Positions 51,857 to 62,560 of a stretch of 64,000 bases of DNA are shown here, in pieces (the first letter of the stretch is position 1; every line of letters starts with the position of its first letter). The stretch covers positions 1 through 64,000 of the forward strand of contig WGNX01000001.1 of NCBI GenBank assembly GCA_016124335.1, written 5' to 3'. Made by a program: the position numbers and the translations under genes. This DNA comes from Alphaproteobacteria bacterium. Lineage in GTDB: Bacteria; Pseudomonadota; Alphaproteobacteria; CACIAM-22H2. Under the pieces are notes generated by a model. The model was not told where the DNA came from. It saw only the letters and a program-made list of their open reading frames with translations, and searched no databases.

Positions 51857-52804
51857 ATGTCCGCCCTGCTCGCCCTGCTGAACCGCCACGCGTCTTCCGT
51901 CCTCGCTTCGTGCCTGTTCGTCGGCATCCTGCTGCCCGGCCTTGCGGCAGCCGCACGCCCGCTGCTCGTCCCCGCCATCACGTTCCTTCTCGCCTCCGCG
52001 ATCACGCGCATGGACTGGACGCGGCTGGCCGAGCCGCTGCGCCGGCCGCTCGTGCCGCTGCTGCTGGTGCTGTTCCTGATGACCGGCGTGCCTATCCTCG
52101 CCGCGGCCATCGTTCACGCCCTGCCCTTGCCCGACGGGCTGAAACTCGCGATCCCGCTTTTCGCGACCGCACCGATGCTCGTCTCGGTCACGGCCTATGC
52201 GCTGATGCTGGGCCTCGACGCTCGGCTGGCGCTGGTCATCCTCGTGGGCACGAGCGTGGCGCTGCCGGTCATCCAGCCGCCGCTAGCGGCATGGCTGCTG
52301 GGCCTGACGATCGATCTGGGGGCAGGCGAATTGATGGCGCGGCTGGCCGGGCTTGTCGGTGGCGCGTTCGCCGCCGCGTGGATCGCGCGCAAGCTGCTGG
52401 GGGCCGAAGGCGTGGCAAGGCACGACGCGGCGATCGGCGGGATCGGCGTGCTGGTGCTGGTGCTGTTCGCCTTCGGTGCGGTCGACGGACTGGCGGCACG
52501 CCTTGCCGAGGAACCGGGGAAAGTCGCGCTCTACCTCGTCGCGGCGTTCGCGACCAATTTCGGGCTGCAGGCCGCCGCAGCGGCGCTGCTTGTTCCGACC
52601 GAACGCTTTTTGGGCCTGTCGCGCGGCCAGTCGCTTGCCGCCGCACTCGCTGCCGGCAACCGCAATTTCGCGCTGCTGATCGGCGCGATGGGCGTGGCGA
52701 CCGACACCGACGTGTTCCTGTTTTTCACCTGCGTGCAGTTCCCGATCTACATGGTCCCCGCACTGCTGGGCCCGCTCTACCGGCGGGCGCTTGCAAGCGC
52801 CTAG
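51857..52804 (+). CDS. Bile acid:sodium symporter-like (BASS/SBF) membrane protein
   Basis: The 315-residue protein has nine to ten hydrophobic helices and an AALAAGNRNFALLIGAMG stretch matching the crossover region of SBF/BASS transporters. It begins LLNRHASSVLASCLFVGILL. Substrate unknown (organic anions). It converges with panC, overlapping by 4 bp at the stops. The ATG at 51857 is chosen by hydrophobicity and typical length; longer frames extend into the ABM gene. Confidence 0.82.
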   Translation: MSALLALLNRHASSVLASCLFVGILLPGLAAAARPLLVPAITFLLASAITRMDWTRLAEPLRRPLVPLLLVLFLMTGVPILAAAIVHALPLPDGLKLAIPLFATAPMLVSVTAYALMLGLDARLALVILVGTSVALPVIQPPLAAWLLGLTIDLGAGELMARLAGLVGGAFAAAWIARKLLGAEGVARHDAAIGGIGVLVLVLFAFGAVDGLAARLAEEPGKVALYLVAAFATNFGLQAAAAALLVPTERFLGLSRGQSLAAALAAGNRNFALLIGAMGVATDTDVFLFFTCVQFPIYMVPALLGPLYRRALASA

Positions 52805-53634
52805 ACCGGGATATTGTCGATGAGCCGCACGTCGCCCAGATAGGCCGCAGCGAAAACGCGCGCGGGTCGTGCCCCGGCAAGTTCGAGCGTTTCAGGATGG
52901 CGCATTTCCAGATAGTCGATGCGTCCGAACCCGGCGCCCGTCAGCCGTGCGCGTGCGTCGGCAAGCACCGTCGCGGCATCGCCGCCGGCGGCTACCGCCT
53001 CGGCAACGCGGCGCATCTCGCGATTGAGCAGGGGCGCGATCGCCCGGTCCGCCGCCGACAGGCGCAGATTGCGCGAGGAAAGCGCCAGCCCGTCGGCCTC
53101 GCGGATGGTCGGGCAGCCGACGATATCGACCGGAATGTCGAGATCACGCACCAGCCGGCGGACGACCTGAAGCTGCTGCCAGTCCTTCTCGCCGAACATC
53201 GCGAAATCGGGCAGCGCCTGCAGCAGCAGTTTGGTCACGACCGTCGCCATGCCCGAGAAATGCCCGGGCCGGGCCGCACCGCACAGGCAGTCGGTCAGCC
53301 CCTTCACGTCCACCCGCGTGGCGCTGCCTTGCGCGTACATCTCGCCGACCGACGGGCAGAAGGCGAGATGCGCGCCCCGTTCGGCAAGCAGCGCGACATC
53401 GGCCGCCTCCTGACGCGGATACTTCGCCAGATCCTCGTTCGGCCCGAACTGCGTGGGGTTGACGAAGATCGACACGACGACTCGGCAGCCGCGCGAAAGC
53501 CCCGCATCGACCAGCGACAGATGCCCGGCATGCAGCGCGCCCATCGTCGGCACCAGCGCCACCTTCTCGCCCCCGGCCCGCCAGCCGGCAATGCGCGCGC
53601 GCAGGTCGGCGACAGTGCGGACGATCTCGGTCAT
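52801..53634 (-). CDS. panC: Pantothenate synthetase
   Basis: PanC joins pantoate and beta-alanine in CoA synthesis. Signatures: VALVPTMGALHAGHLSLV with the HIGH-like HAGH, VSIFVNPTQFGPNEDL, PGHFSGMATVVTKL, FGEKDWQQLQVVRRL and LALSSRNLRLS. The 277-residue length is normal. The ATG overlaps the metH stop (ATGA), so panC is translated from the methionine operon, an unusual partner; panB is not in the window. Confidence 0.96.
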   Translation of the reverse strand: MTEIVRTVADLRARIAGWRAGGEKVALVPTMGALHAGHLSLVDAGLSRGCRVVVSIFVNPTQFGPNEDLAKYPRQEAADVALLAERGAHLAFCPSVGEMYAQGSATRVDVKGLTDCLCGAARPGHFSGMATVVTKLLLQALPDFAMFGEKDWQQLQVVRRLVRDLDIPVDIVGCPTIREADGLALSSRNLRLSAADRAIAPLLNREMRRVAEAVAAGGDAATVLADARARLTGAGFGRIDYLEMRHPETLELAGARPARVFAAAYLGDVRLIDNIPV

Positions 53635-56600
53635 ACGCTGAAGTACTTCGCCTGCGGATGGTGCAACACGATGGCGGATGTCGACTGCTCGGGATGCAGC
53701 TGCCACTCGTCGCTCAGTTCGATGCCGATCTTCGCGCCGTCCAGCAGCTTCAGGATCTGCTCCTGGTCAGCAAGGTTCGGGCAGGCCGGATAGCCGAACG
53801 AATAGCGCGAGCCGCGATAGCCCTGCTGGAGCATGCGGTCGATGTCGCGATCGTCCTCGCCCGCGAAGCCCAGCTCGGCGCGGATGCGCTTGTGCACGTA
53901 CTCGGCCATCGCCTCGGCCAGTTCCACGCCGAGGCCATGCAGGTAGAGATAATCCTGATAGCGGTTGGCGGCGAACCATTCGCGCGCCACGTCCGACGCG
54001 CGCTGGCCGACCGTAACCACCTGAAGGCCGATCACGTCCAGTTCGTTGGCCGTGCGGTCGCGGAAGAAGTCGGCGATGCAAAGCCCGCCCTCGCGCGCCT
54101 GTCGCGGGAAGGCGAAGCGCGCGACTTCCTTCGTGCCGCTGTCATCGACGAGAACGACGCTGTCGCCATCCGAATAGCAGCGCCAGTAGCCGTAAACGGC
54201 CTGCGGCTTCAGGATCTGTTCGGCCTCGGCCAGCTCGAGCATGCGCTTGAGGATCGGTTTCAGTTCGAGGGCCGCCCACGCCTTGTATTCGTCGAGCGAC
54301 TTGCCGGCTTTCCGGAAGCCCCACTGGAACTGGTAGAGCATGCGCTCGTTGAGATAGGGCACGAGCGTCTTGACCGGCACCTGTTCGAGCGTGCGCGGGC
54401 CCCAGAAGGGCGGAACGGGGATCGGCGCCTTTGCGGCCAGTTCCGCCCGGCGCAGCTTCAGTTCCTCCAGATCGAGCGGGCGAAGCGGACGCGCGTCGGC
54501 GGCCGCACCCAGCGTGCGCGTCTGGTTCGACGGCCGGCCGGCACGCTTGGCCTTCAGCTTCTGCAGATGGTCGTCGATCTTGCGATTGACGACCTTGTCC
54601 ATCAGGTCGAGCCCGTCGAAGGCATCGGACGCGTAGGCGACGCGCCCGGGCCCGTAGGCCGCCACGCAATCCTCTTCCACGTACTTGCGCGTGAGTGCCG
54701 CCCCGCCCAGCAGGACCGGCACGTCGAGCCCTTCGCGCGTCATTTCCTCGAGATTCTCGCGCATCACGACGGTCGATTTCACGAGCAGGCCCGACATGCC
54801 GATGCAGTCGGCCTTGTGCGCCTTGGCCGCCGAAACGATGCTGGCGATGGGCTGCTTGATGCCGAGATTGACGACCTTGTAGCCGTTGTTCGTCAGGATG
54901 ATGTCGACAAGGTTCTTGCCGATGTCGTGCACGTCGCCCTTGACCGTGGCGAGCACGATCGTGCCCTTCTGTTGGCCTTCCACGCGCTCCATGTGCGGCT
55001 CGAGGAAGGCGACCGCCGCCTTCATCGTCTCGGCCGACTGGAGCACGAAGGGAAGCTGCATCTTGCCTGCACCGAACAGCTCGCCCACCACCTTCATGCC
55101 GTCGAGCAGGAAGGTGTTGATGATGTCGAGCGGCTTGTGGCTTTTCATCGCCAGCGCCAGATCGTCTTCCAGGCCCTGCTTGTCGCCGTCCACGATGCGC
55201 AGCTTCAGCCGCTCCTCGACCGCCTCGGCGCGCTTGCGCACGCCCTTGGCCTCGCCCTTGCGGTTTTCGAACAGCGCGATGAAGGCCTGAAGCGGATCGT
55301 AACCGTCGCGCCGCCGGTCGTAGATCAGGTCTTCGGCGACGCGCGCTTCTTCTTCCGGGACCTTGTGCAGCGGCAGGATCTTGGAATGGTGGACGATGGC
55401 GCCCGTCATGCCGCGCTTGACCGCGTGTTCGAGGAACACCGAATTCAGCACGTGGCGCGCCGGAGGGTTGAGGCCGAAGGAAACGTTCGAAAGGCCGAGC
55501 ACGATCTGGCATTCGGGCAGCTCGCGCGCGATCGCTTCGATACCATCGAGCGTTTCCAGCGCGAGCTTGCGGTCGTCTTCGTTGCCCGTCGCGATCGTGA
55601 AGGTGAGCGGGTCGATCATCAGGTCGCTTTCGCGCAGGCCATGGCGGCCGCACGCGAAATCGCGCAGGCGCCTGGCAATGGCGAGCTTGCCCTTGGCGTC
55701 CTTCGCCATACCCGTTTCGTCGATCGTCAGCGCGATGACCGCGCAGCCGAAGCGGCGGGCAAGCTCCATGCGCTTTGCCGCAGGTTCCTCGCCGTCCTCG
55801 AAATTGATCGAATTGAGGATCGCCTTGCCGCCATAGAGCTTGAGCGCGCTTTCCAGCACGATCAGTTCGGTCGAATCGATGACGAGCGGTGCCGTGATCG
55901 AGCCGCGGAAGCGGCTGACGACCTCGCCCATCTCCTTCACCTCGTCGCGGCCCACGAAGGCGGTGCACACGTCGAGCGCGTGCGAACCCTCGCGCACCTG
56001 CTCGCGCCCCATGTCGAGGCAGCCTTCCCAGTTGCCCTCTTCCTGGAACTTGCGCCACGCGCGCGATCCGTTGGCGTTGCAGCGCTCGCCGATCGAGAAA
56101 TACGCGTTCTCCTGGCGCAGCGGCACCTGATGGTAGAGCGAGGCGACCGAGGGAACCCACACCGACTTGCGCGCCTTGGGCGCCGGGCGGGAGCCGCCTT
56201 CGGCCCGGCGTCGCAGCATCTGGTCGAGCGCGCGGATGTGCTCGACATCGGTGCCGCAGCAGCCGCCGACCATGTTGATGCCGTCCTCGGCGATGAAACG
56301 CTCGATCCACTTCGCCATCGCGTCGGGCTGGAGGGGGTAGTGCGTCTTGCCGTCGACCAGCTCGGGCAGGCCCGCGTTGGGCTGCACGGTGATGAAGCCC
56401 GTCCAGTTCTCGGCCACCCATTTGACGTGCTCGGCCATTTCCTGCGGCCCGGTGGCGCAGTTGAGGCCGATGGAGGCGACGTCGAGGGAATCGATCACCG
56501 TCGCGGCGGCGGCGATGTCGGCCCCCACGAGCAGCGTGCCGGTCGTCTCGATCGTCACCTGCACGAGGATCGGCACGTCGCGCCCGAATTCGAGGCGCGC

Positions 56601-57131
56601 GCGCTTGACCCCGTTCACCGCCGCCTTGATCTGCAGCGGGTCCTGGCAGGTCTCGATCAGGATGCCGTCCGCCCCACCGTCGACGAGGCCGCGCGCCTGC
56701 ACGGTCAAGGCGTCTTCGAGGCTCTGGTAATCGATATGGCCAAGCGAGGGCAGCTTCGTGCCCGGGCCGATCGAACCCAGCACGAAACGCGGGTTGCCGT
56801 CCTTCCTGGCGAAAGCTTCGGCCTCCTCGCGTGCGTATTCGACCGCCAGCTTGTTGATCTCGTGCGCCTTGTCCTGCAGGTCGAACTCGGCCAGCGTGAT
56901 CGGCGAGCCGCCGAACGTGTTGGTCTGGACCACGTCCGAGCCCGCCTCGAGATACGAGCGCGCGATCGAGCGCACCAGATCCGGACGCGACAGCACGAGC
57001 ACCTCGGTGCAGTTCTCGTTGCCCAGATAGTCGCGCTCGATATCGAGCGTCATCGCCTGCACGCGGCTGCCCGTGCCGCCGTCGCAAAGCAGGACGCGAT
57101 CCTTGAGGACGTCGAGGAAATGGGGACGCAT
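53631..57131 (-). CDS. metH: Cobalamin-dependent methionine synthase
   Basis: MetH transfers a methyl group from methyl-THF to homocysteine via B12. From the ATG at 57131 it has 1166 residues and the full domain order: homocysteine-binding barrel with zinc Cys pair in GGCCGTDVEH, pterin-binding domain, cap, B12-binding domain with VKGDVHDIGKNLV (axial His) and a C-terminal reactivation domain (YRGSRYSFGYPACPNL). It follows metF by 14 bp. Many B12 metH genes carry a cobalamin riboswitch; none is visible here. The start region has only a weak ribosome-binding site. Confidence 0.97.
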   Translation of the reverse strand: MRPHFLDVLKDRVLLCDGGTGSRVQAMTLDIERDYLGNENCTEVLVLSRPDLVRSIARSYLEAGSDVVQTNTFGGSPITLAEFDLQDKAHEINKLAVEYAREEAEAFARKDGNPRFVLGSIGPGTKLPSLGHIDYQSLEDALTVQARGLVDGGADGILIETCQDPLQIKAAVNGVKRARLEFGRDVPILVQVTIETTGTLLVGADIAAAATVIDSLDVASIGLNCATGPQEMAEHVKWVAENWTGFITVQPNAGLPELVDGKTHYPLQPDAMAKWIERFIAEDGINMVGGCCGTDVEHIRALDQMLRRRAEGGSRPAPKARKSVWVPSVASLYHQVPLRQENAYFSIGERCNANGSRAWRKFQEEGNWEGCLDMGREQVREGSHALDVCTAFVGRDEVKEMGEVVSRFRGSITAPLVIDSTELIVLESALKLYGGKAILNSINFEDGEEPAAKRMELARRFGCAVIALTIDETGMAKDAKGKLAIARRLRDFACGRHGLRESDLMIDPLTFTIATGNEDDRKLALETLDGIEAIARELPECQIVLGLSNVSFGLNPPARHVLNSVFLEHAVKRGMTGAIVHHSKILPLHKVPEEEARVAEDLIYDRRRDGYDPLQAFIALFENRKGEAKGVRKRAEAVEERLKLRIVDGDKQGLEDDLALAMKSHKPLDIINTFLLDGMKVVGELFGAGKMQLPFVLQSAETMKAAVAFLEPHMERVEGQQKGTIVLATVKGDVHDIGKNLVDIILTNNGYKVVNLGIKQPIASIVSAAKAHKADCIGMSGLLVKSTVVMRENLEEMTREGLDVPVLLGGAALTRKYVEEDCVAAYGPGRVAYASDAFDGLDLMDKVVNRKIDDHLQKLKAKRAGRPSNQTRTLGAAADARPLRPLDLEELKLRRAELAAKAPIPVPPFWGPRTLEQVPVKTLVPYLNERMLYQFQWGFRKAGKSLDEYKAWAALELKPILKRMLELAEAEQILKPQAVYGYWRCYSDGDSVVLVDDSGTKEVARFAFPRQAREGGLCIADFFRDRTANELDVIGLQVVTVGQRASDVAREWFAANRYQDYLYLHGLGVELAEAMAEYVHKRIRAELGFAGEDDRDIDRMLQQGYRGSRYSFGYPACPNLADQEQILKLLDGAKIGIELSDEWQLHPEQSTSAIVLHHPQAKYFSV

Positions 57132-57145
57132 CGGGGGGACTTTCT

Positions 57146-58048
57146 TCAGGCGGCCTTGGCCGCGTTCGCGACGGGCCGGAGGCCCAGCACGTGGCAGATC
57201 GAATAGGCGAGATCGGCGCGGTTGAGCGTGTAGAAATGGAACATGTTCACGCCGTGCGCCTGCAGGCGGCGGCACTGCTCGGCCGCGACCATCGCGGCGA
57301 CGAGCCGGCGCGTGTCGGGATCGTTGTCGAGCCCTTCGAACAGATGCGCCAGCCACAGCGGCACCGAGGCCCCGCACATCTTCGAGAACTTCACGACCTG
57401 CGCGAAGTTCGTCACCGGCAGGATGCCGGGCACGATCTCGGCCTTGATGCCGCGCGCGGCGCACTTGTCGCGATAGCGCAGATAGACGTCGGTATCGAAG
57501 AAATACTGCGTGATCGCGCGCGTGGCGCCGGCATCGAGCTTGGCCTTGAGGAAATCGAGATCGGCGTCGGGCGAGGGCGCGTCGGGATGCGCCTCCGGAT
57601 ACGCGCCCACGGAAATCTCGAAATCCGCGATCTTCCTGATGCCGGCCACAAGGTCGTTGGCGTAGGCGTAGCCACCCGGGTGGGGTGCGTAGCGCGTCTG
57701 GCCGGCCGGCGGATCGCCGCGCAGCGCCACGATGTGGCGCACGCCCGCTTCCCAATAACCGCGCACGACGGCATCGATCTCCTCGCGCGTGGCGGCCACG
57801 CACGTAAGGTGTGCGGCCGGCTTGATCTTCGATTCCTGCGCGATGCGCTTGACGACGGCGTGCGTGCGCTCGCGCGTCGTGCCGCCGGCACCGTAGGTGA
57901 CCGACACGAAGCGCGGCCCCATCGGCGCCAGACGTTCGAACGAGGCCCAGAGCTGCTTGTCCATGTCCTCGGTCTTCGGCGGGAAGAACTCGAAGCTGAC
58001 GTGCAGCTTGCCGGCGAGGCGGTCGTCGCCGAAAAGACGGTTGTTCAT
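57146..58048 (-). CDS. metF: 5,10-methylenetetrahydrofolate reductase
   Basis: MetF makes 5-methyl-THF for MetH. It has the typical start VSFEFFPPKTEDMDKQLW, TYGAGGTTRERT, NDLV with the flavin-contact RGDPP, TQYFFDTDVYLRY and a C-terminal FYTLNRADLAYSIC. The ATG at 58048 has GAAGGA nine bases upstream and gives 300 residues; a start at 58057 would leave no Shine-Dalgarno spacing. It lies 22 bp after the ArsR-methyltransferase gene and 14 bp before metH. Confidence 0.96.
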   Translation of the reverse strand: MNNRLFGDDRLAGKLHVSFEFFPPKTEDMDKQLWASFERLAPMGPRFVSVTYGAGGTTRERTHAVVKRIAQESKIKPAAHLTCVAATREEIDAVVRGYWEAGVRHIVALRGDPPAGQTRYAPHPGGYAYANDLVAGIRKIADFEISVGAYPEAHPDAPSPDADLDFLKAKLDAGATRAITQYFFDTDVYLRYRDKCAARGIKAEIVPGILPVTNFAQVVKFSKMCGASVPLWLAHLFEGLDNDPDTRRLVAAMVAAEQCRRLQAHGVNMFHFYTLNRADLAYSICHVLGLRPVANAAKAA

Positions 58049-58070
58049 CGGAGGCATTCCTTCGTGCGCA

Positions 58071-59030
58071 TCAGTGGGCGGTTTGGCGGGTGGGCGGCTT
58101 GTCGGCCGCCCAAAGGCAGACGGTGAGCTTTTCGCCCGGCAACGAGACGGTCTGCGCCGGTTTGAGACCTGCGGCGCGCAACCATCCCTGCACTTCGCCA
58201 TCGGCAAAACCCAGGCGGCGGTGCGCGTGATCGGTGCGAAGCGTATCGAGCTCGTGCGGTGCGAAATCGGCGATGACAATGCGCCCGCCCGGCTTCAGCA
58301 CGCGCGCGGCCTCGGCGATCGCGAGCGCCGGATCGTCGGCAAAATGCAGCACCTGATGGACCGTGACGGCATCGAATGCGGGCTCCTGCCACGGCAGGCG
58401 GTACATGTCGCCCTGGCGCACATGGATATTGGCGAGCCCCGCACGCGCGAGATTGGCGCGCGCAACGCGCAGCATGGCCGGCGAAAGATCCACGCCGATT
58501 CCGCGCGCACCGCGCGTGCCCAGCACTTCGAGGATGCGTCCCGTTCCAGTACCGATATCGAGGATTTCCTTGCCTTCACCCGCCGGGACAAGCGCTGCAA
58601 GCTCGCGCTCGACCTCGGCGTCGCGTACATGCAGCGACCGGATCCGGTCCCAACCCTTGGCGTTGGCCTCGAAATAGGCAGCCGCGTGTTCGGCGCGCGC
58701 ACGCCGCACGGCGACAAGCCCGTCGCGATCGCGACGTAGCTGGGCGTCTTCGGCAGGCAGCATGTCGGCAAGGCGCCGCACGAGACCGTTCGCGCGCGAT
58801 CCTTCGGCAAGCCTGTAGAATACCCAGCTACCTTCGGGCTGCCGGTCGAGCAGCCCTGCATCGCAAAGAAGCTTCAGATGCCGCGACACGCGCGGCTGGC
58901 TCTGCCCGAGGATCTGCACAAGCTCGCTGACGGTCAGTTCGCCTTGTGCACACAACGCCAAGAGCCGCAGCCGGGTCGGTTCGGCGGCGGCGCGCAATCC
59001 TTCCAGAAGGTCTTCGAGTGTCTGCGTCAT
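58071..59030 (-). CDS. ArsR-family HTH fused to a SAM-dependent methyltransferase (SahR-like)
   Basis: Residues 1-~90 form an ArsR winged helix (EPTRLRLLALCAQGELTVSEL, QSQPRVSRHLKLLCDAGLL). Residues ~130-319 form a class I methyltransferase with motif I EILDIGTGTGRILEVL, DLSPAMLRVAR and VHQVLHFADDPALAI. ArsR-type SahR regulators control the SAM cycle in proteobacteria, sensing S-adenosylhomocysteine; a fused methyltransferase-like domain could do the sensing here. AAGGAG lies six bases before the ATG at 59030. It heads the metF-metH-panC transcript and has a perfect palindromic operator just upstream. Confidence 0.9.
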   Translation of the reverse strand: MTQTLEDLLEGLRAAAEPTRLRLLALCAQGELTVSELVQILGQSQPRVSRHLKLLCDAGLLDRQPEGSWVFYRLAEGSRANGLVRRLADMLPAEDAQLRRDRDGLVAVRRARAEHAAAYFEANAKGWDRIRSLHVRDAEVERELAALVPAGEGKEILDIGTGTGRILEVLGTRGARGIGVDLSPAMLRVARANLARAGLANIHVRQGDMYRLPWQEPAFDAVTVHQVLHFADDPALAIAEAARVLKPGGRIVIADFAPHELDTLRTDHAHRRLGFADGEVQGWLRAAGLKPAQTVSLPGEKLTVCLWAADKPPTRQTAH

Positions 59031-59052
59031 CAGGCTCCTTTGGGATTTATAT

Positions 59053-59072
59053 AAAGATATATTTATATCTTT
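59053..59072. promoter_or_regulatory. Palindromic operator ahead of the ArsR-methyltransferase gene
   Basis: AAAGATATA-TT-TATATCTTT is a perfect inverted repeat of 9-bp arms, 23 bp before the ATG at 59030. AT-rich dyads of this size are typical ArsR-family sites, so autoregulation of the methionine operon is likely. Confidence 0.78.
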
Positions 59073-59257
59073 CAATTGATATTTTGGCGAGCGATCCCGC
59101 GCGTCGCCCGACCAGTGTGCCTATTGGGCAACAGAGCTGGCTTAACCTTTGTAGCCCATCGGGCTTCGATAGAGGGAGCGGAGAGCCTTGTGATAACAAT
59201 CACTGCTTCTTGAGCGAATCGATGCGATCCATCGTTCGCGCCGGGAAGTTGTGGCGC

Positions 59258-59332
59258 ATTTACGCTTGGGTAACGGCGTAAATATAGCTTGGTCGTCATG
59301 TCCGCGCAGTTCCGAAGGGTAACGCCGTAAAG
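59258..59332. promoter_or_regulatory. Inverted repeat and direct repeats ahead of mlaA
   Basis: ATTTACGC-N10-GCGTAAAT (59258-59283) is a perfect dyad. Its right half lies in GGGTAACGGCGTAAAT (59268-59283), repeated as GGGTAACGCCGTAAAG at 59317-59332, a 49-bp period. The second copy overlaps the ribosome-binding region. CGGCGTAAAT also occurs before the KdpD-like kinase gene. Confidence 0.6.
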
Positions 59333-60151
59333 ATGTCCGCCTTCCGCACAGTCCTTAGTCCCGAACGAATCATTGCATCGTCGCTTCTGGCTGTTCTGCT
59401 GATGCTGGCGCCGGTCGCGCGCGCCGAGCAGCCGACAAGCGCGCAAGCCGGCGGCGACATTTACGATCCGCTCGAGCCGATGAACCGCTACTTCTTCGAG
59501 GTCAACCGGTTCCTCGACACGATCGCGCTGAAGCCGATGGCGGCCTGGTACGGGATGCTTCCGCAGGGCGTTCGCACGGGTACTGGCAATTTCCTTGGAA
59601 ATCTCCGCAATCCCTGGACGGCCGTGAACGACGGCCTGCAGGGCGAAGGTTCGCGCGCCGGCACGGCCGTGGCGCGGTTTTTCATCAATACGCTTATCGG
59701 TTTCTTCGGCGTGTTCGATCCGGCCGCGGGAATGGGCCTGAAGCCGCACGAGGAAGACGCCGGGCAGACATTCGGCAGCTGGGGCGTGGGTGACGGCCCT
59801 TATCTCATGCTCCCGCTTTTCGGCCCGTCGAACGGTCGCGATGTCGTCGGTCTCGTCACGGACTCGGTGCTCGATCCGTTCAACCTCGTGACGCGCGCCA
59901 ACGATCTCAAGTGGGCGCCATTTGCCCGCGGCGGCGCAACCGCCGTCCACAACCGCGACGCCAACGGCCAGCAGATCGACGATCTCGAACGTACGGCGAC
60001 CGATCTCTACGCCACTGTCCGCCGCATCACCGTCGAACGGCGGCGCGCGGAAATCCGCAACGCGGCACCGGGCTCGAACACGCCCTCGCCGCGCATGACG
60101 GACGCCGACGGCCCGGTCCGTTCGGGGCCGAGCGCCGAAGTCCCGCGCTGA
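59333..60151 (+). CDS. mlaA: MlaA/VacJ family phospholipid transport protein
   Basis: MlaA sits in the outer membrane and removes misplaced phospholipids from the outer leaflet. The 272-residue protein has the hallmark DPLEPMNRYFFEVNRFLD near the N-terminus, then NFLGNLRNPWTAVNDGLQG, GQTFGSWGVGDGPYLMLPLFGPS and RDVVGL. The signal (LLMLAPVARAEQ) appears to end at an Ala-x-Ala site rather than a lipobox Cys, as in many alphaproteobacteria. mlaC follows 10 bp downstream. Confidence 0.93.
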   Translation: MSAFRTVLSPERIIASSLLAVLLMLAPVARAEQPTSAQAGGDIYDPLEPMNRYFFEVNRFLDTIALKPMAAWYGMLPQGVRTGTGNFLGNLRNPWTAVNDGLQGEGSRAGTAVARFFINTLIGFFGVFDPAAGMGLKPHEEDAGQTFGSWGVGDGPYLMLPLFGPSNGRDVVGLVTDSVLDPFNLVTRANDLKWAPFARGGATAVHNRDANGQQIDDLERTATDLYATVRRITVERRRAEIRNAAPGSNTPSPRMTDADGPVRSGPSAEVPR

Positions 60152-60161
60152 GAGCGGGGCG

Positions 60162-60779
60162 ATGACAAGGCGCGCGTTCATCGCCCTTCTCGCCGCGACC
60201 CTGTTCGCATTCCCGGGCGCGCCCGCACGCGCGCAGAACGCGGCCCCCGACGCGAAAGCATTCATCGACCGGCTGGCGCAGCGCGCGATCGAAGGCCTGA
60301 CCGCCAAGGACATCGACGCCGCCGACCGCGCCCAGCGCTTCCGCGAACTATTCACCGAAACCTTCGACGTCCCGGTCATCGGCCGTTTCGCGCTCGGCAC
60401 GCCATGGCGCACCGCAAGCGAAGCCGACCGCACCGCCTATCTGAAGGCGTTCGAGGATTACATCGTCGCGACATACGCGACGCGCTTTGCCGACTACGGC
60501 GGCGAGAAGATCCGCACGACCGGCTCGCGCAAGGGCGAGGACGACGAGGTGTTCGTCTCCTCGGAATTCGCGCGCGCGCAGGGAGCGCCCGTGCGCGTGG
60601 TCTGGCGCCTGCGCCCGGTCAAGGACAGCTGGCGCATCATCGACGTCATCATCGAGGACGTCAGCATGGCGATCACCCAGCGCGACGATTTCACGGCGAC
60701 TATACAGCGCAACGGCGGCAAGCTTTCGGCGCTGATCGACGCGCTCAAGAGCAAGACGGTCACGGCCGGCAAAAGCTGA
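60162..60779 (+). CDS. mlaC: MlaC/Ttg2D family periplasmic phospholipid-binding protein
   Basis: The 205-residue protein has a signal peptide (MTRRAFIALLAATLFAFPGAPARA, twin-Arg start) and the MlaC core: FTETFDVPVIGRFALGTPWR, FEDYIVATYATRFADYGGE and RLRPVKDSWRIIDVIIEDVS. MlaC carries phospholipids across the periplasm between MlaA and the inner-membrane MlaFEDB. The inner-membrane genes are not in the window. It forms an operon with mlaA. Confidence 0.92.
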   Translation: MTRRAFIALLAATLFAFPGAPARAQNAAPDAKAFIDRLAQRAIEGLTAKDIDAADRAQRFRELFTETFDVPVIGRFALGTPWRTASEADRTAYLKAFEDYIVATYATRFADYGGEKIRTTGSRKGEDDEVFVSSEFARAQGAPVRVVWRLRPVKDSWRIIDVIIEDVSMAITQRDDFTATIQRNGGKLSALIDALKSKTVTAGKS

Positions 60780-60813
60780 GCGAGGGCGCGCGACCGCCCG
60801 AGCACCCTTCCCC

Positions 60814-62496
<1,683 letters not shown>

Positions 62497-62560
62497 CGAT
62501 CCGTCGTCCTTCCGAATTCGGGGCCCCGGAGATAGCACACCCCGGGGCGCGATCAAGCTT

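Larger units (their letters stand above)
59031..59332. other. Divergent promoter region between the methionine operon and mlaA
   Basis: No gene is visible in these 302 bp. Contents seen: the ArsR-type palindrome at 59053-59072, a short dyad GTGAT-AACA-ATCAC (59190-59203), an 8-bp-arm inverted repeat (59258-59283), and two direct repeats GGGTAACGSCGTAAA (59268-59282 and 59317-59331), the second reaching almost to the mlaA ATG. I cannot assign promoters with confidence. Confidence 0.6.

Noticed and set aside
53658..57206. A 1182-codon plus-strand frame opposite metH
   Set aside because: It mirrors metH codon usage; no domain and no ribosome-binding site support it.
59190..59203. GTGATAACAATCAC dyad, lac-operator-like
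   Set aside because: Only 5-bp arms and no associated regulator; too weak to call a site.
62523..62548. GCCCCGG/CCGGGGC inverted repeat between the CobW-type gene and ettA
   Set aside because: Seven-bp arms with a 12-base loop and no T-run in a GC-rich gap; could form by chance.
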